Source of the DNA: CAZHRC01 sp964533865
GTDB taxonomy: Bacteria > Bacillota > Clostridia > Tissierellales > Peptoniphilaceae
Assembly (NCBI GenBank): GCA_964533865.1
Contig: CAZHRC010000001.1
Span: 62,001-126,000 of the forward strand
Length of the DNA: 64,000 bases
Direction: 5' to 3'
Shown: piece by piece, positions 17,142-24,918 of the stretch
How positions within the stretch are numbered: position 1 is the first letter of the stretch
How the letters are laid out: the number at the start of each line of letters is the position of its first letter
The notes under the pieces: model-generated
What the model saw: the letters and a program-made list of their open reading frames with translations, nothing else
What the model was told of the DNA's origin: nothing
The model's database searches: none
Translations under genes and position numbers: made by a program

Positions 17142-18431
17142 ATGAGAAGAAGAATTGTTCAATTTTTAACCTTAGTTCTTCTATTGGTGCACATTTTACC
17201 AGCTGGTGCCGTTCACGGACAAAGCGTTTACAAAATCCCTATCAAAGGGGATATCACCAATGTGACCGCATCTTTTGTCAAGGATAGCTTATCGACAAAC
17301 CACTCCTACGATGCGGTTTTGTTTGAAATCGATACCTATGGCGGCAGAATAGATTCCGCAGTCGATATCAAAAACCTCATTCTTCAGATCAGCGTGCCCA
17401 CTATCGCATACGTCAACGATAAAGCCGAGTCGGCTGGGGTTTTGGTGGCTCTCGCCAACGAAAAGGTGTACATGGCGAATTCTTCGACCATAGGATCCGC
17501 CCAACCTATTCCCAACAACGAAAAAGTCTTGTCTATGTGGCGAGGTATGCTCAGAGACGTTAGCCAGGTGCGCGCAAGAGATGAGCGCATCGTTATGGGT
17601 ATGGCAGATCTGGCTTATGGCATGGAAGGGCGCTCTGGAGACCTAGAACTGATCAATTTGACCGCTAAGGAAGCGATGGAACTCGGGATTGCCGACGGTA
17701 TCGCCAACGGGCAAGACGAAGTGTTGGCGGAGGCGGGCTTTGCTTCAGCATCTGTCACGGAAGCTGTACCCCATTCACGGATTCGCGTGGCGAACTTCTT
17801 AACTCAGCCTTGGGTAGGGACCTTGCTTTTGATCATAGCCATGGTAGGTTTTGTCATAGAGCTGTTTACACCAGGCTTTGGCGTCGGTGGAGCCGTTGCG
17901 ATATTGGGTTTTGGACTCTATTTTGCAGGTGGTATTCTATCCGGTGACTCCCAATGGGTGTCTGTGGTTTTATTTCTTTTGGGATTGGTTATGCTAGGTG
18001 TTGAACTGATGGTACCTGGCTTTGGGTTGCCGGGGATTAGTGGCATATTATTGGTGATGGCAGGTATTGTACTGGCATCGGGTGATGTGATCGGCGGACT
18101 GTTTTCTCTTAGCGTTGCCTTTCTCATAGCAATGGGGGTGGCGGTCTTTATGGTGAAACGTGGATTTAAATCCGCATTGTTCCAAAAAATAGTATTGCAG
18201 ACCAATCTCACTGAAAAAAGAGGGTTTTCAAGCTCTACGTCGAAAGAGGGACTGCTGGGGAAAACCGGTGTGGCATTGACGATTTTAAGGCCCACAGGTG
18301 TGGTAGATATCGATGACAACCGGGTGGATGTATTGACTCTTGGCGAGTTTATCGACAAGGGCGTTCAAGTCCAGGTGGTTAAAGTCGAAGGGTCAAAAGT
18401 TTTTGTCGAAGTATTGAAAATGGAGGAATGA
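17142..18431 (+). CDS. NfeD-family membrane serine protease-like protein (long form)
   Basis: Long-form NfeD proteins pair with flotillins/stomatins and have a ClpP-like protease domain fused to a membrane region and an OB-fold. The 429 residues show an N-terminal signal/anchor (LTLVLLLVHILPAGAVHG), a Clp-like domain (EIDTYGGRIDSAVDIKN; candidate nucleophile Ser in DKAESAGVLVALA), four or five membrane helices (about 220-345) and a C-terminal OB-fold (GKTGVALTILRPTGVVDI). ATG 17142 follows AGGAGG by a normal distance; an in-frame start at 17067 has no such site. floA follows after one base. Protease activity is inferred from the family. Confidence 0.9.
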   Translation: MRRRIVQFLTLVLLLVHILPAGAVHGQSVYKIPIKGDITNVTASFVKDSLSTNHSYDAVLFEIDTYGGRIDSAVDIKNLILQISVPTIAYVNDKAESAGVLVALANEKVYMANSSTIGSAQPIPNNEKVLSMWRGMLRDVSQVRARDERIVMGMADLAYGMEGRSGDLELINLTAKEAMELGIADGIANGQDEVLAEAGFASASVTEAVPHSRIRVANFLTQPWVGTLLLIIAMVGFVIELFTPGFGVGGAVAILGFGLYFAGGILSGDSQWVSVVLFLLGLVMLGVELMVPGFGLPGISGILLVMAGIVLASGDVIGGLFSLSVAFLIAMGVAVFMVKRGFKSALFQKIVLQTNLTEKRGFSSSTSKEGLLGKTGVALTILRPTGVVDIDDNRVDVLTLGEFIDKGVQVQVVKVEGSKVFVEVLKMEE

Positions 18432-18432
18432 T

Positions 18433-19434
18433 ATGGAATTTATGTCAACAGGAGTTTTTGTATTTGTCGTTGCAGCATTTTTGATTTTTATTTTTTTAAT
18501 GTTATTTTTCACCTTTGTCCCAGTGGGATTATGGATCACCGCGTTTTTCTCAGGAGTGCGCGTGCCCATATCGACTTTAATCGGGATGCGTTTGAGGAGG
18601 GTAATCCCTTCGAGGATAATTAATCCTTTGATCAAGGCCACAAAGGCTGGGCTGGATATTGATGTTAACGAATTAGAAGCGCACCACTTGGCGGGCGGAA
18701 ATATAAATGCAGTCGTCGATGCGTTGATCGCAGCTCAAAGGGCCAACATCGATTTGGAGTTTGAACAGGCAGCCGCTATTGATTTGGCGGGGAGAAATGT
18801 CTTTGAAGCGGTTCAGGTCAGCGTTAACCCGAAGGTTATTGAAACGCCAGTTATTGCTGCAGTTGCAATGAATGGGATCGAAGTGAGAGCAAAAGCAAAA
18901 GTGACAGTGCGCGCAAACATCGAGCGCTTGGTCGGTGGAGCAGGTGAAGAGACGATAATCGCACGTGTCGGCGAAGGGATTGTCACCACTGTTGGTAGTT
19001 CGAAAAACCACACGGCGGTTTTAGAGAATCCGGATTCGATTTCAAAAACCGTTCTCAATAAAGGGTTGGACTCTGGTACGGCTTTTGAGATCTTGTCTAT
19101 TGATATAGCCGATGTCGACGTCGGTCGAAATGTTGGCGCGAAATTGCAAACCGAACAAGCGGAAGCGGATAAGCGCATCGCCCAAGCTAAAGCGGAAGAG
19201 AGACGGGCAATGGCAGTGGCCACGGAGCAAGAGATGGTCGCAGAAGTACGACGTATGAGAGCAAAAGTTGTCGAAGCTGAGTCGCAAGTGCCTCTTGCCC
19301 TCGCAGAAGCCCTTCGCACTGGGAAAATGGGCGTTATGGATTATTACAATATGAAGAATGTTATGGCAGATACCACTATGCGCGAATCTCTATCGAAAAC
19401 GGGACAGTCTGACGATAAACCGAAAGATATTTAA
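18433..19434 (+). CDS. floA: Flotillin-like protein FloA
   Basis: FloA scaffolds functional membrane microdomains and affects membrane fluidity. The 333 residues carry one N-terminal hydrophobic hairpin (about 8-38), then the FloA-specific region (VPISTLIGMRLRRVIPSRIINPLIKATKAGL), the SPFH-like core and an Ala/Glu-rich coiled-coil (EQAEADKRIAQAKAEERRAMA) typical of flotillins. The gene begins one base after nfeD, so they are cotranscribed. This nfeD-floA pair corresponds to yqeZ-yqfA in Bacillus. Confidence 0.95.
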   Translation: MEFMSTGVFVFVVAAFLIFIFLMLFFTFVPVGLWITAFFSGVRVPISTLIGMRLRRVIPSRIINPLIKATKAGLDIDVNELEAHHLAGGNINAVVDALIAAQRANIDLEFEQAAAIDLAGRNVFEAVQVSVNPKVIETPVIAAVAMNGIEVRAKAKVTVRANIERLVGGAGEETIIARVGEGIVTTVGSSKNHTAVLENPDSISKTVLNKGLDSGTAFEILSIDIADVDVGRNVGAKLQTEQAEADKRIAQAKAEERRAMAVATEQEMVAEVRRMRAKVVEAESQVPLALAEALRTGKMGVMDYYNMKNVMADTTMRESLSKTGQSDDKPKDI

Positions 19435-19445
19435 GGGGGGAGCCA

Positions 19446-20006
19446 ATGGATGATCTCATTATATTCGCGATTTTAGCGATTATTGGATTAGCCAATGCCC
19501 GTTCGAAAACAAAAGATAAAACGGTGAAACCAAAGCCCTCTAAAACCCGTGAGATTTTTGAGGAATTTCGACGTCAAGCTTATCAAAACGCCACGACCCC
19601 ATACGAGAAAACGCCAACTGAACTCACGCCAAGGCCCGTCGAACAGGTGAGGGCAGATGCCCAAGAAGGGGAAGGCCATGAAGAAGACTGGCAAGGGTCT
19701 GTTGGCGGCGCTTGGAAGGAAGAGGCGGATGATTATCAGCTCGCCCACGCTTTCAAAGAGCCGGTAGGTGCTGATGGTGGAGAACTAGGCGGGTCATTGG
19801 ATGGCCAATTGACGACGATCGAACAGGTGATGGCAGATAGAGAGGTGGAAACATCACATGAAGCACCGCTGATTCTGGAGGTGTTGGAAGAAGAGCGTGA
19901 TCAAAGCCCTATCGAAGGACTACTCCAATCTCATGAGGATTTGCGAAGGGGGATGCTTCTTCATGAAATTCTATCGAAACCTAAGGCGCTTAAGTATTTA
20001 GAGTAG
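19446..20006 (+). CDS. Uncharacterised acidic protein with an N-terminal hydrophobic segment
   Basis: I do not recognise the function. The 186 residues start with a short hydrophobic stretch (MDDLIIFAILAIIGLANA), then a Lys/Pro-rich segment (KPKPSKTREIFEEFRRQAY), a long Glu/Gly-rich low-complexity middle, and a conserved-looking C-terminal helix DLRRGMLLHEILSKPKALKYLE. C-termini of the type EILxKPxAL occur in small unannotated Clostridia proteins. It follows floA by 11 nt with AAGGGGGGAG before the ATG, so it belongs to the nfeD-floA operon. In Bacillus, yqfB, yqfC and yqfD occupy this place; no similarity to them is visible. Confidence 0.75.
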   Translation: MDDLIIFAILAIIGLANARSKTKDKTVKPKPSKTREIFEEFRRQAYQNATTPYEKTPTELTPRPVEQVRADAQEGEGHEEDWQGSVGGAWKEEADDYQLAHAFKEPVGADGGELGGSLDGQLTTIEQVMADREVETSHEAPLILEVLEEERDQSPIEGLLQSHEDLRRGMLLHEILSKPKALKYLE

Positions 20007-20018
20007 CATAAGAAAACG

Positions 20019-20060
20019 AGGTTGCCCATGTCGATTTAATTGGCGCGGGCAACCTTTCTA
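20019..20060 (+). terminator. Probable terminator after the nfeD-floA operon
   Basis: AGGTTGCCC (20019-20027) pairs with GGGCAACCT (20047-20055) across a 19-nt loop, followed by TTTCTA. The stem is strong but the T-run is short. Confidence 0.7.
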
Positions 20061-20079
20061 TGTTATCGTTTAGGCCTTA

Positions 20080-20088
20080 TGGTATAAT
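20080..20088 (+). promoter_or_regulatory. Extended -10 promoter of phoH
   Basis: TGGTATAAT, with the -10 hexamer at 20083-20088. No convincing -35. The phoH ATG follows 27 nt later. Confidence 0.6.
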
Positions 20089-20115
20089 TAAACCAAATCA
20101 ATTTAAGGAGATTCT

Positions 20116-21078
20116 ATGACAGACAACACCCGTCTATTTGAAATCGAAAACACCGAACACCTCAAGGTGCTCTTTGGTAAACTCGATGGACACGTGGACT
20201 ATATTAAACAAGAGCTTGGCGTATCCTTGTATATGAGAAACAACGGGTTGGAGATTAAAGGGCAAGAGGTGCTGGTAGAAATGACCAATACCCTTCTCGA
20301 AAACCTCATGGGGATGATTAAACGCCAAAAAACTTTATCTCAACAAGAGGTGGAGTACGCGGTAACATTGGTAAAGCACGATCGAGCCGATGCGATACGG
20401 GATATTCTTGACGAGGTGATTTGCACCACATCTTATGGTAAGGTACTGAGACCTAAAACATTAGGGCAGAAGCGCTACATCGATGCGATACGCAAAAACG
20501 ACGTGGTTTTTGGTATTGGCCCTGCGGGAACGGGGAAGACGTATTTAGCTATGGCCATGGCGGTGACGGCTTTTAAGAACAAGGAAGTCAACAGGATTAT
20601 TTTGACGCGCCCTGCTGTCGAAGCTGGTGAAAGTCTGGGTTTTTTGCCGGGGGATCTACAAGAAAAAATCGATCCTTATTTAAGGCCACTCTACGATGCC
20701 CTTTTTGAAATACTTGGCTATGATACTTACTTAAAACTATTGGAAAAGGGATTGATTGAGGTGGCACCTCTCGCTTATATGCGTGGTCGCACGTTGGACA
20801 GCGCCTATGTGGTGCTTGATGAAGCACAAAATACGACCAATGAGCAGATGAAAATGTTCCTTACTCGATTGGGTTATGGTTCTAAGGCGATTATCACTGG
20901 GGATGTGACCCAGGTAGATCTGCCAAAAGGAAAATCTTCAGGGCTAGTAACCGTACGCTCGATTTTAAAAGGGGTCAAAGGATTGAGTTTTGTTGACTTT
21001 AACCGCAATGATGTGGTGCGTCATCCATTGGTTCAAAGGATTATCGACGCCTACGATCGTTTTGAGGAGAGAGGTTGA
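20116..21078 (+). CDS. phoH: PhoH-family ATPase
   Basis: PhoH-like proteins are predicted RNA-associated ATPases/helicases; together with YbeY they are linked to RNA metabolism. The 320 residues have a small N-terminal domain (1-110), then the P-loop ATPase with Walker A GPAGTGKTYLAMAMA, TRPAVEAGESLGFLPGDL, Walker B VVLDEAQN and the sensor segment TGDVTQVDLPKGKSSGL. AAGGAG precedes the ATG. The stop codon overlaps the ybeY ATG by one base. Bacillus has yqfF (7TM-HD phosphodiesterase) between these two genes; it is absent here. Confidence 0.95.
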   Translation: MTDNTRLFEIENTEHLKVLFGKLDGHVDYIKQELGVSLYMRNNGLEIKGQEVLVEMTNTLLENLMGMIKRQKTLSQQEVEYAVTLVKHDRADAIRDILDEVICTTSYGKVLRPKTLGQKRYIDAIRKNDVVFGIGPAGTGKTYLAMAMAVTAFKNKEVNRIILTRPAVEAGESLGFLPGDLQEKIDPYLRPLYDALFEILGYDTYLKLLEKGLIEVAPLAYMRGRTLDSAYVVLDEAQNTTNEQMKMFLTRLGYGSKAIITGDVTQVDLPKGKSSGLVTVRSILKGVKGLSFVDFNRNDVVRHPLVQRIIDAYDRFEERG

Positions 21079-21542
21079 TGGACATCTTTATTGACAACCG
21101 TTATGCTGGATTTTCTCTTTCGGAAGAAGAGGAAGCCTTGATTGAAAAGGCAGCGGGGATCTGTTTAGCTATAGAAGGAGAAGATATGGGTTGGGAAATT
21201 TCTCTTTCTTTTGTGACCGATGAGGAAATTCACTCACTTAACCGTGACTATCGCGGGGTTGACGATGCCACCGATGTGCTGTCCTTTCCTTTGGCGGAAC
21301 AGGGATTTCCAGGTGAACGCCTCCTCGGTGACATTGTGATTTCAGTGGATCATTTGAGAGCTCAGGCTCTCGACTTTGGACATTCAACGACGAGAGAGTT
21401 GCTCTACCTCTGTGTGCATTCGATGTTTCATTTGCTCGGTTACGATCATATGGAACCTATTGACAAGCAAAGGATGCGGATGAAGGAAAAAGAAGCGATG
21501 AAAAGACTTGGAGTGTTTAAAAATGGACAAGAAGACGGCTAA
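21078..21542 (+). CDS. ybeY: Endoribonuclease YbeY / rRNA maturation factor
   Basis: YbeY is a zinc-dependent single-strand endoribonuclease involved in 16S rRNA 3'-end processing and 70S quality control. The protein has about 154 residues; the motif HSMFHLLGYDH supplies the three zinc-binding histidines. YRGVDDATDVLSFPL and LLGDIVIS are the other conserved family segments. ATG 21078 is chosen (GAGAGAGG upstream) over the in-frame TTG one codon earlier. It is coupled to phoH by a 1-nt overlap and its own end overlaps the next gene. Confidence 0.95.
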   Translation: MDIFIDNRYAGFSLSEEEEALIEKAAGICLAIEGEDMGWEISLSFVTDEEIHSLNRDYRGVDDATDVLSFPLAEQGFPGERLLGDIVISVDHLRAQALDFGHSTTRELLYLCVHSMFHLLGYDHMEPIDKQRMRMKEKEAMKRLGVFKNGQEDG

Positions 21543-22317
21543 GGACGATCAATCAAAGAAAAGAATATCAAGGCGCTATTTACACAGTGGGGGGAAATCA
21601 GAAAACCCATTTCGAACGAAAGGGTTTATCGACAGTTTTAATAATGCGGTTAACGGCATCTTTTTTACGATAACCAACGAACGCAATTTTCAAGTTCATA
21701 TCGTCGCGGCGATGCTTATTTTAATTCTTAGCCTGTTTATGAACTTTTCCAAAATCGAAATGATGGTGTTGTCGTTGACGATTGGTTTGGTGTTGTTTGC
21801 CGAATTGATCAACACCGCTGTCGAACAGGCGGTCAATTTATCGTGCGACCATCAGTATCATCCGATCGCCAAGGTGGCAAAGGATGTAGCGGCAGGGGCG
21901 GTGTTGATTACGGCAATGAATGCTATCGTCGTAGGCTATTTTTTATTTTATGACCGCATTGTGGATTCTTCACAGTCCGTGTTTAATAAACTGTCAAATG
22001 CGCCATCCCATCCGACGATTATCGCCGTCGCGGTCGTATTGATTTCAACAGTATTGCTCAAAGGCTTTTTCAGTCAAGGTCATGGCACGCCTTTTCAAGG
22101 TGGTCGGATCAGCGGTCACTCTTCTTTGGCGTTTTGTTTAGCGACGATAGGATCCATTCTTTCAGGTCAGGGGCTAGTCATACTCATCATGTATGCTTTA
22201 GCGTTATTAGTGGCGGAATCACGCATTGAAGGGAAAATCCATTCGCTTTCTGAGACGATTGCAGGGGCTGTCGTAGGCATCTCTGTAGCGATTTTAGTCT
22301 TTAAAATCATCGTCTAG
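21523..22317 (+). CDS. dgkA: Undecaprenol/diacylglycerol kinase fused to a PAP2 phosphatase domain
   Basis: The N-terminal half (about 30-150) is a DgkA-type membrane kinase: ERNFQVHIVAA, the signature AELINTAVEQAVNL and AKVAKDVAAGAVLI. In Gram-positives this enzyme phosphorylates undecaprenol. The C-terminal half (about 165-264) is a PAP2-type phosphatase with the motif GGRISGHSSLAF (usually PSGH) and SRIEGKIHSLSE, the counterpart of SRx5Hx3D/E. The fusion is known in Clostridia. ATG 21523 is preferred, with TTGGAG upstream; the TTG at 21508 is an alternative. It overlaps ybeY by 20 nt. The two halves would catalyse opposing steps on one lipid carrier. Confidence 0.9.
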   Translation: MDKKTAKDDQSKKRISRRYLHSGGKSENPFRTKGFIDSFNNAVNGIFFTITNERNFQVHIVAAMLILILSLFMNFSKIEMMVLSLTIGLVLFAELINTAVEQAVNLSCDHQYHPIAKVAKDVAAGAVLITAMNAIVVGYFLFYDRIVDSSQSVFNKLSNAPSHPTIIAVAVVLISTVLLKGFFSQGHGTPFQGGRISGHSSLAFCLATIGSILSGQGLVILIMYALALLVAESRIEGKIHSLSETIAGAVVGISVAILVFKIIV

Positions 22318-22346
22318 CCAAGTGGGAAGAAATAAAGGAGTCGATT

Positions 22347-23231
22347 ATGTATAAATCAGGGTTCATCACGATTGTGGGACGTCCAAATGTGGGTAAGTCC
22401 ACATTGCTCAATCAAATTATCGGGGAGAAAATTGCGATTATTTCCGACAAACCACAGACGACAAGAAATAAAATACAAATGGTCTATACTGAAGAAGCGA
22501 TGCAAATCGTCTTTCTGGACACACCAGGTATTCAAATGCCAAAGAACAAGTTGGGTGAATATATGCTCAATCTTTCCAAGAGTACATTAGAAGAAGTGGA
22601 TGTGATTACTTTTATCGTCGATGGCAGCGAAAAGATTGGAAAACTCGATCAGTACATTCTTGATCAACTTGATGGTGTAGAAACTCCTGTGGTGTTGGTC
22701 ATCAATAAAATCGACACGATCACCCAAGAGGCTTTGCAAGAGCTTGTCGACAAATTTGAAAAAATGGATCGATTTGAAAAAGTCATCCCCATCTCGGCAC
22801 TGAACAATCAAGGTGTCGAGGACTATATTCGCTATATCGAAACGATACTACCGGAAGGACCCCAGTACTTTCCTGAGGATATGATCACCGACCAACCGGA
22901 ACGGGTAATTATTGCGGAGATTATTCGAGAGAAGGCATTGCTAAATCTCGAAGACGAGATTCCTCATGGGATCGTCGTCGATATTGAAAAAATTGCAAAA
23001 CGCGAGGGTAAAGACTTACTAGATGTCTACGCCACGATCTTTGTCGAGAAGAAATCGCACAAGGGCATGGTTATTGGAAAAGGGGGATCAATGATATCAA
23101 AGATCGGCTCTCAAGCCCGCGCAGATATCGAAACATTGATGGGAACCAAGATCAACCTTCAGTTGTGGATCAAAATCGAGAAGGATTGGAGAGATCGAAA
23201 AGACCAGGTTAAACGATTTGGATATCACTAG
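22347..23231 (+). CDS. era: GTPase Era
   Basis: Era is an essential GTPase that binds the 3' end of 16S rRNA and aids 30S maturation. The 294 residues are the usual length. The G domain shows GRPNVGKSTLLNQI, the switch region TTRNKIQMV, DTPGIQ and NKID; the C-terminal KH domain shows HKGMVIGKGGSMISKIG. AAAGGAGTC precedes the ATG. It overlaps recO by 14 nt. The ybeY-dgkA-era-recO order is standard, but cdd, which lies between dgkA and era in Bacillus, is missing. Confidence 0.97.
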   Translation: MYKSGFITIVGRPNVGKSTLLNQIIGEKIAIISDKPQTTRNKIQMVYTEEAMQIVFLDTPGIQMPKNKLGEYMLNLSKSTLEEVDVITFIVDGSEKIGKLDQYILDQLDGVETPVVLVINKIDTITQEALQELVDKFEKMDRFEKVIPISALNNQGVEDYIRYIETILPEGPQYFPEDMITDQPERVIIAEIIREKALLNLEDEIPHGIVVDIEKIAKREGKDLLDVYATIFVEKKSHKGMVIGKGGSMISKIGSQARADIETLMGTKINLQLWIKIEKDWRDRKDQVKRFGYH

Positions 23232-23970
23232 AGATCGTGCTTTAACCGATGTATACGGCGTGGTCATCTCCGCGATGAAATACAAGGAATCAAGCAAAAT
23301 CCTAAAACTCTTTACTCGAGATTTTGGTGTGATCACTGTTTACGCTCAGGGAGCGATGCGCCCAAAGAGCGGTAAACTGCTAGCGACTTCACTGTTTTGT
23401 CATGGACGATACGCACTGAGATCAGGAAGGGAATGGTACTACCTTGGGGAAGCAGAGGCGATCGAACCCCACTTTGGGGTGATGAAAGATCTTGTGCGAT
23501 TGAGATATGCTGCATCTATGGTGGATTTAGTGCTCCAAGCTTTGCCTGAGTCCGAACCTCATCCAGAAGTATACGCTCTGTTGGAAAAAGATCTTATCCT
23601 GTTGGACGAGATCGATGCAGATCGGTTAGATGTGTTGTATTTGTCCTATCTCTTAAAGTTTTCGACGTTTATTGGCTATCGGCCTTCGTTGTTGGCATGC
23701 GCTCACTGTGGCAATCGTCGCTTTAACAGCCCGGTGTTTTCATCGACAGCAGGGGGGATTCTCTGTGAAAACTGTCATGGGGAATCGAAAGATGGCGTTT
23801 TGAACAAAGAAGCTTTCGACACGATGGTCGCTTTGTTGATGTCGCCGACGATCCAAATTATCGAGAGAGGACGACCAGCGACTGACATCAAGGAACTGAC
23901 CGCAAGGATGCTGAACTTTATCGCATTCAATCTCGATTTGGACAATCTAAAGCCACCAGCGCTCAATTGA
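23218..23970 (+). CDS. recO: DNA repair protein RecO
   Basis: RecO anneals single strands and, with RecR, loads RecA onto SSB-coated DNA. The 250 residues have an N-terminal OB-fold (GVVISAMKYKESSKILKLFTRDFGVITVYAQGAMRPKS) and a C-terminal zinc site CAHCGNRRF ... CENCHG. The start is TTG at 23218 within the era 3' end, so expression is translationally coupled. An internal region near 100-150 is helical, as in the family. Confidence 0.93.
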   Translation: MDITRDRALTDVYGVVISAMKYKESSKILKLFTRDFGVITVYAQGAMRPKSGKLLATSLFCHGRYALRSGREWYYLGEAEAIEPHFGVMKDLVRLRYAASMVDLVLQALPESEPHPEVYALLEKDLILLDEIDADRLDVLYLSYLLKFSTFIGYRPSLLACAHCGNRRFNSPVFSSTAGGILCENCHGESKDGVLNKEAFDTMVALLMSPTIQIIERGRPATDIKELTARMLNFIAFNLDLDNLKPPALN

Positions 23971-24033
23971 CAAAGGCCCTACTTTTTGATAAATTTGTTG
24001 CACATAATGAAACGATTATTGGAGGAATGAAAG

Positions 24034-24918
24034 ATGTACTTTCAAGATATGATGATGGCTCTTCTCAAGTATTGGGGAGATCATGGAGCGACAGTCCTCG
24101 AGCCCTACGACATTGAAAAGGGCGCAGGAACGATGAGTCCCCACACTTTTTTGCGTGCTTTGGGACCAGAACCTTGGAAAGCAGTTTATGTAGAACCCTC
24201 AAGAAGACCTGCTGATGGACGTTATGGGGAAAATCCTAATCGTCTATATCAACACCACCAGTTACAAGTGCTGTTAAAACCAGCGCCAGAGAACATTCAG
24301 GACCTTTATTTGCATTCCCTAGAAGTCTTAGGCATCGATCCGACGATTCACGACATACGTTTTGTCGAGGACAACTGGGAGTCTCCTACACTGGGCGCTT
24401 GGGGATTGGGCTGGGAAGTTTGGCTCGACGGGATGGAGATCACTCAATTTACTTACTTCCAACAAGTTGGAGGCATTAACTGCGATCCTGAATCGGGTGA
24501 GATTACTTACGGTCTGGAGCGGATTGCGATGTATCTCCAAGAAGTAGATAGCGTATTTGACATTCGTTGGAATGAAAATCTGACTTATGGAGACATTTTC
24601 CGTCAACCAGAATACGAACACTCGGTATACAGTTTTGAAGAAGCCAATATCGATGATTTAAAGGGATTATTTGATACTTACGAAGCGACGGCAAGTGATT
24701 TGATTGGGAAAGAGCTAGTTTTCCCCGCTTATGACTACATTTTGAAATGTTCCCATGCATTCAATGTACTCGATGCTCGTGGTGCGATTTCGGTCTCTGA
24801 GCGCAATCATTACATTGCGAGGGTGCGCAACCTTGCACGCGCAGTGGCTGAGCATTATGTGCATAAGAGAGAACAGCTCGGTTATCCGCTGCTTCACAGG
24901 GAGGACGACGATGAATAA
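24034..24918 (+). CDS. glyQ: Glycyl-tRNA synthetase alpha subunit
   Basis: GlyQ is the catalytic subunit of the alpha2beta2 glycyl-tRNA synthetase. The 294 residues contain GAGTMSPHTFLRALGPEPW, YVEPSRRPADGRYGENPNR and WGLGWEVWLDGMEITQFTYFQQ, all typical of the class II alpha subunit. A strong TTGGAGGA lies before the ATG. Only 63 nt separate it from recO, too short for a T-box, and none is visible. The 3' end overlaps glyS by 8 nt. Confidence 0.97.
   Translation: MYFQDMMMALLKYWGDHGATVLEPYDIEKGAGTMSPHTFLRALGPEPWKAVYVEPSRRPADGRYGENPNRLYQHHQLQVLLKPAPENIQDLYLHSLEVLGIDPTIHDIRFVEDNWESPTLGAWGLGWEVWLDGMEITQFTYFQQVGGINCDPESGEITYGLERIAMYLQEVDSVFDIRWNENLTYGDIFRQPEYEHSVYSFEEANIDDLKGLFDTYEATASDLIGKELVFPAYDYILKCSHAFNVLDARGAISVSERNHYIARVRNLARAVAEHYVHKREQLGYPLLHREDDDE

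Noticed and set aside
17918..18358. 146-residue minus-strand ORF inside nfeD
   Set aside because: It is antisense to conserved coding sequence, has no ribosome site or recognisable domain, and reflects codon bias of nfeD.
18813..19319. 168-residue minus-strand ORF inside floA
   Set aside because: Antisense of the Ala-rich coiled-coil region; composition (Ser/Ala/Thr) is typical of such shadows.
23971..24033. T-box leader expected before glyQS
   Set aside because: Only 63 nt separate recO and glyQ and no T-box motif or terminator is present.
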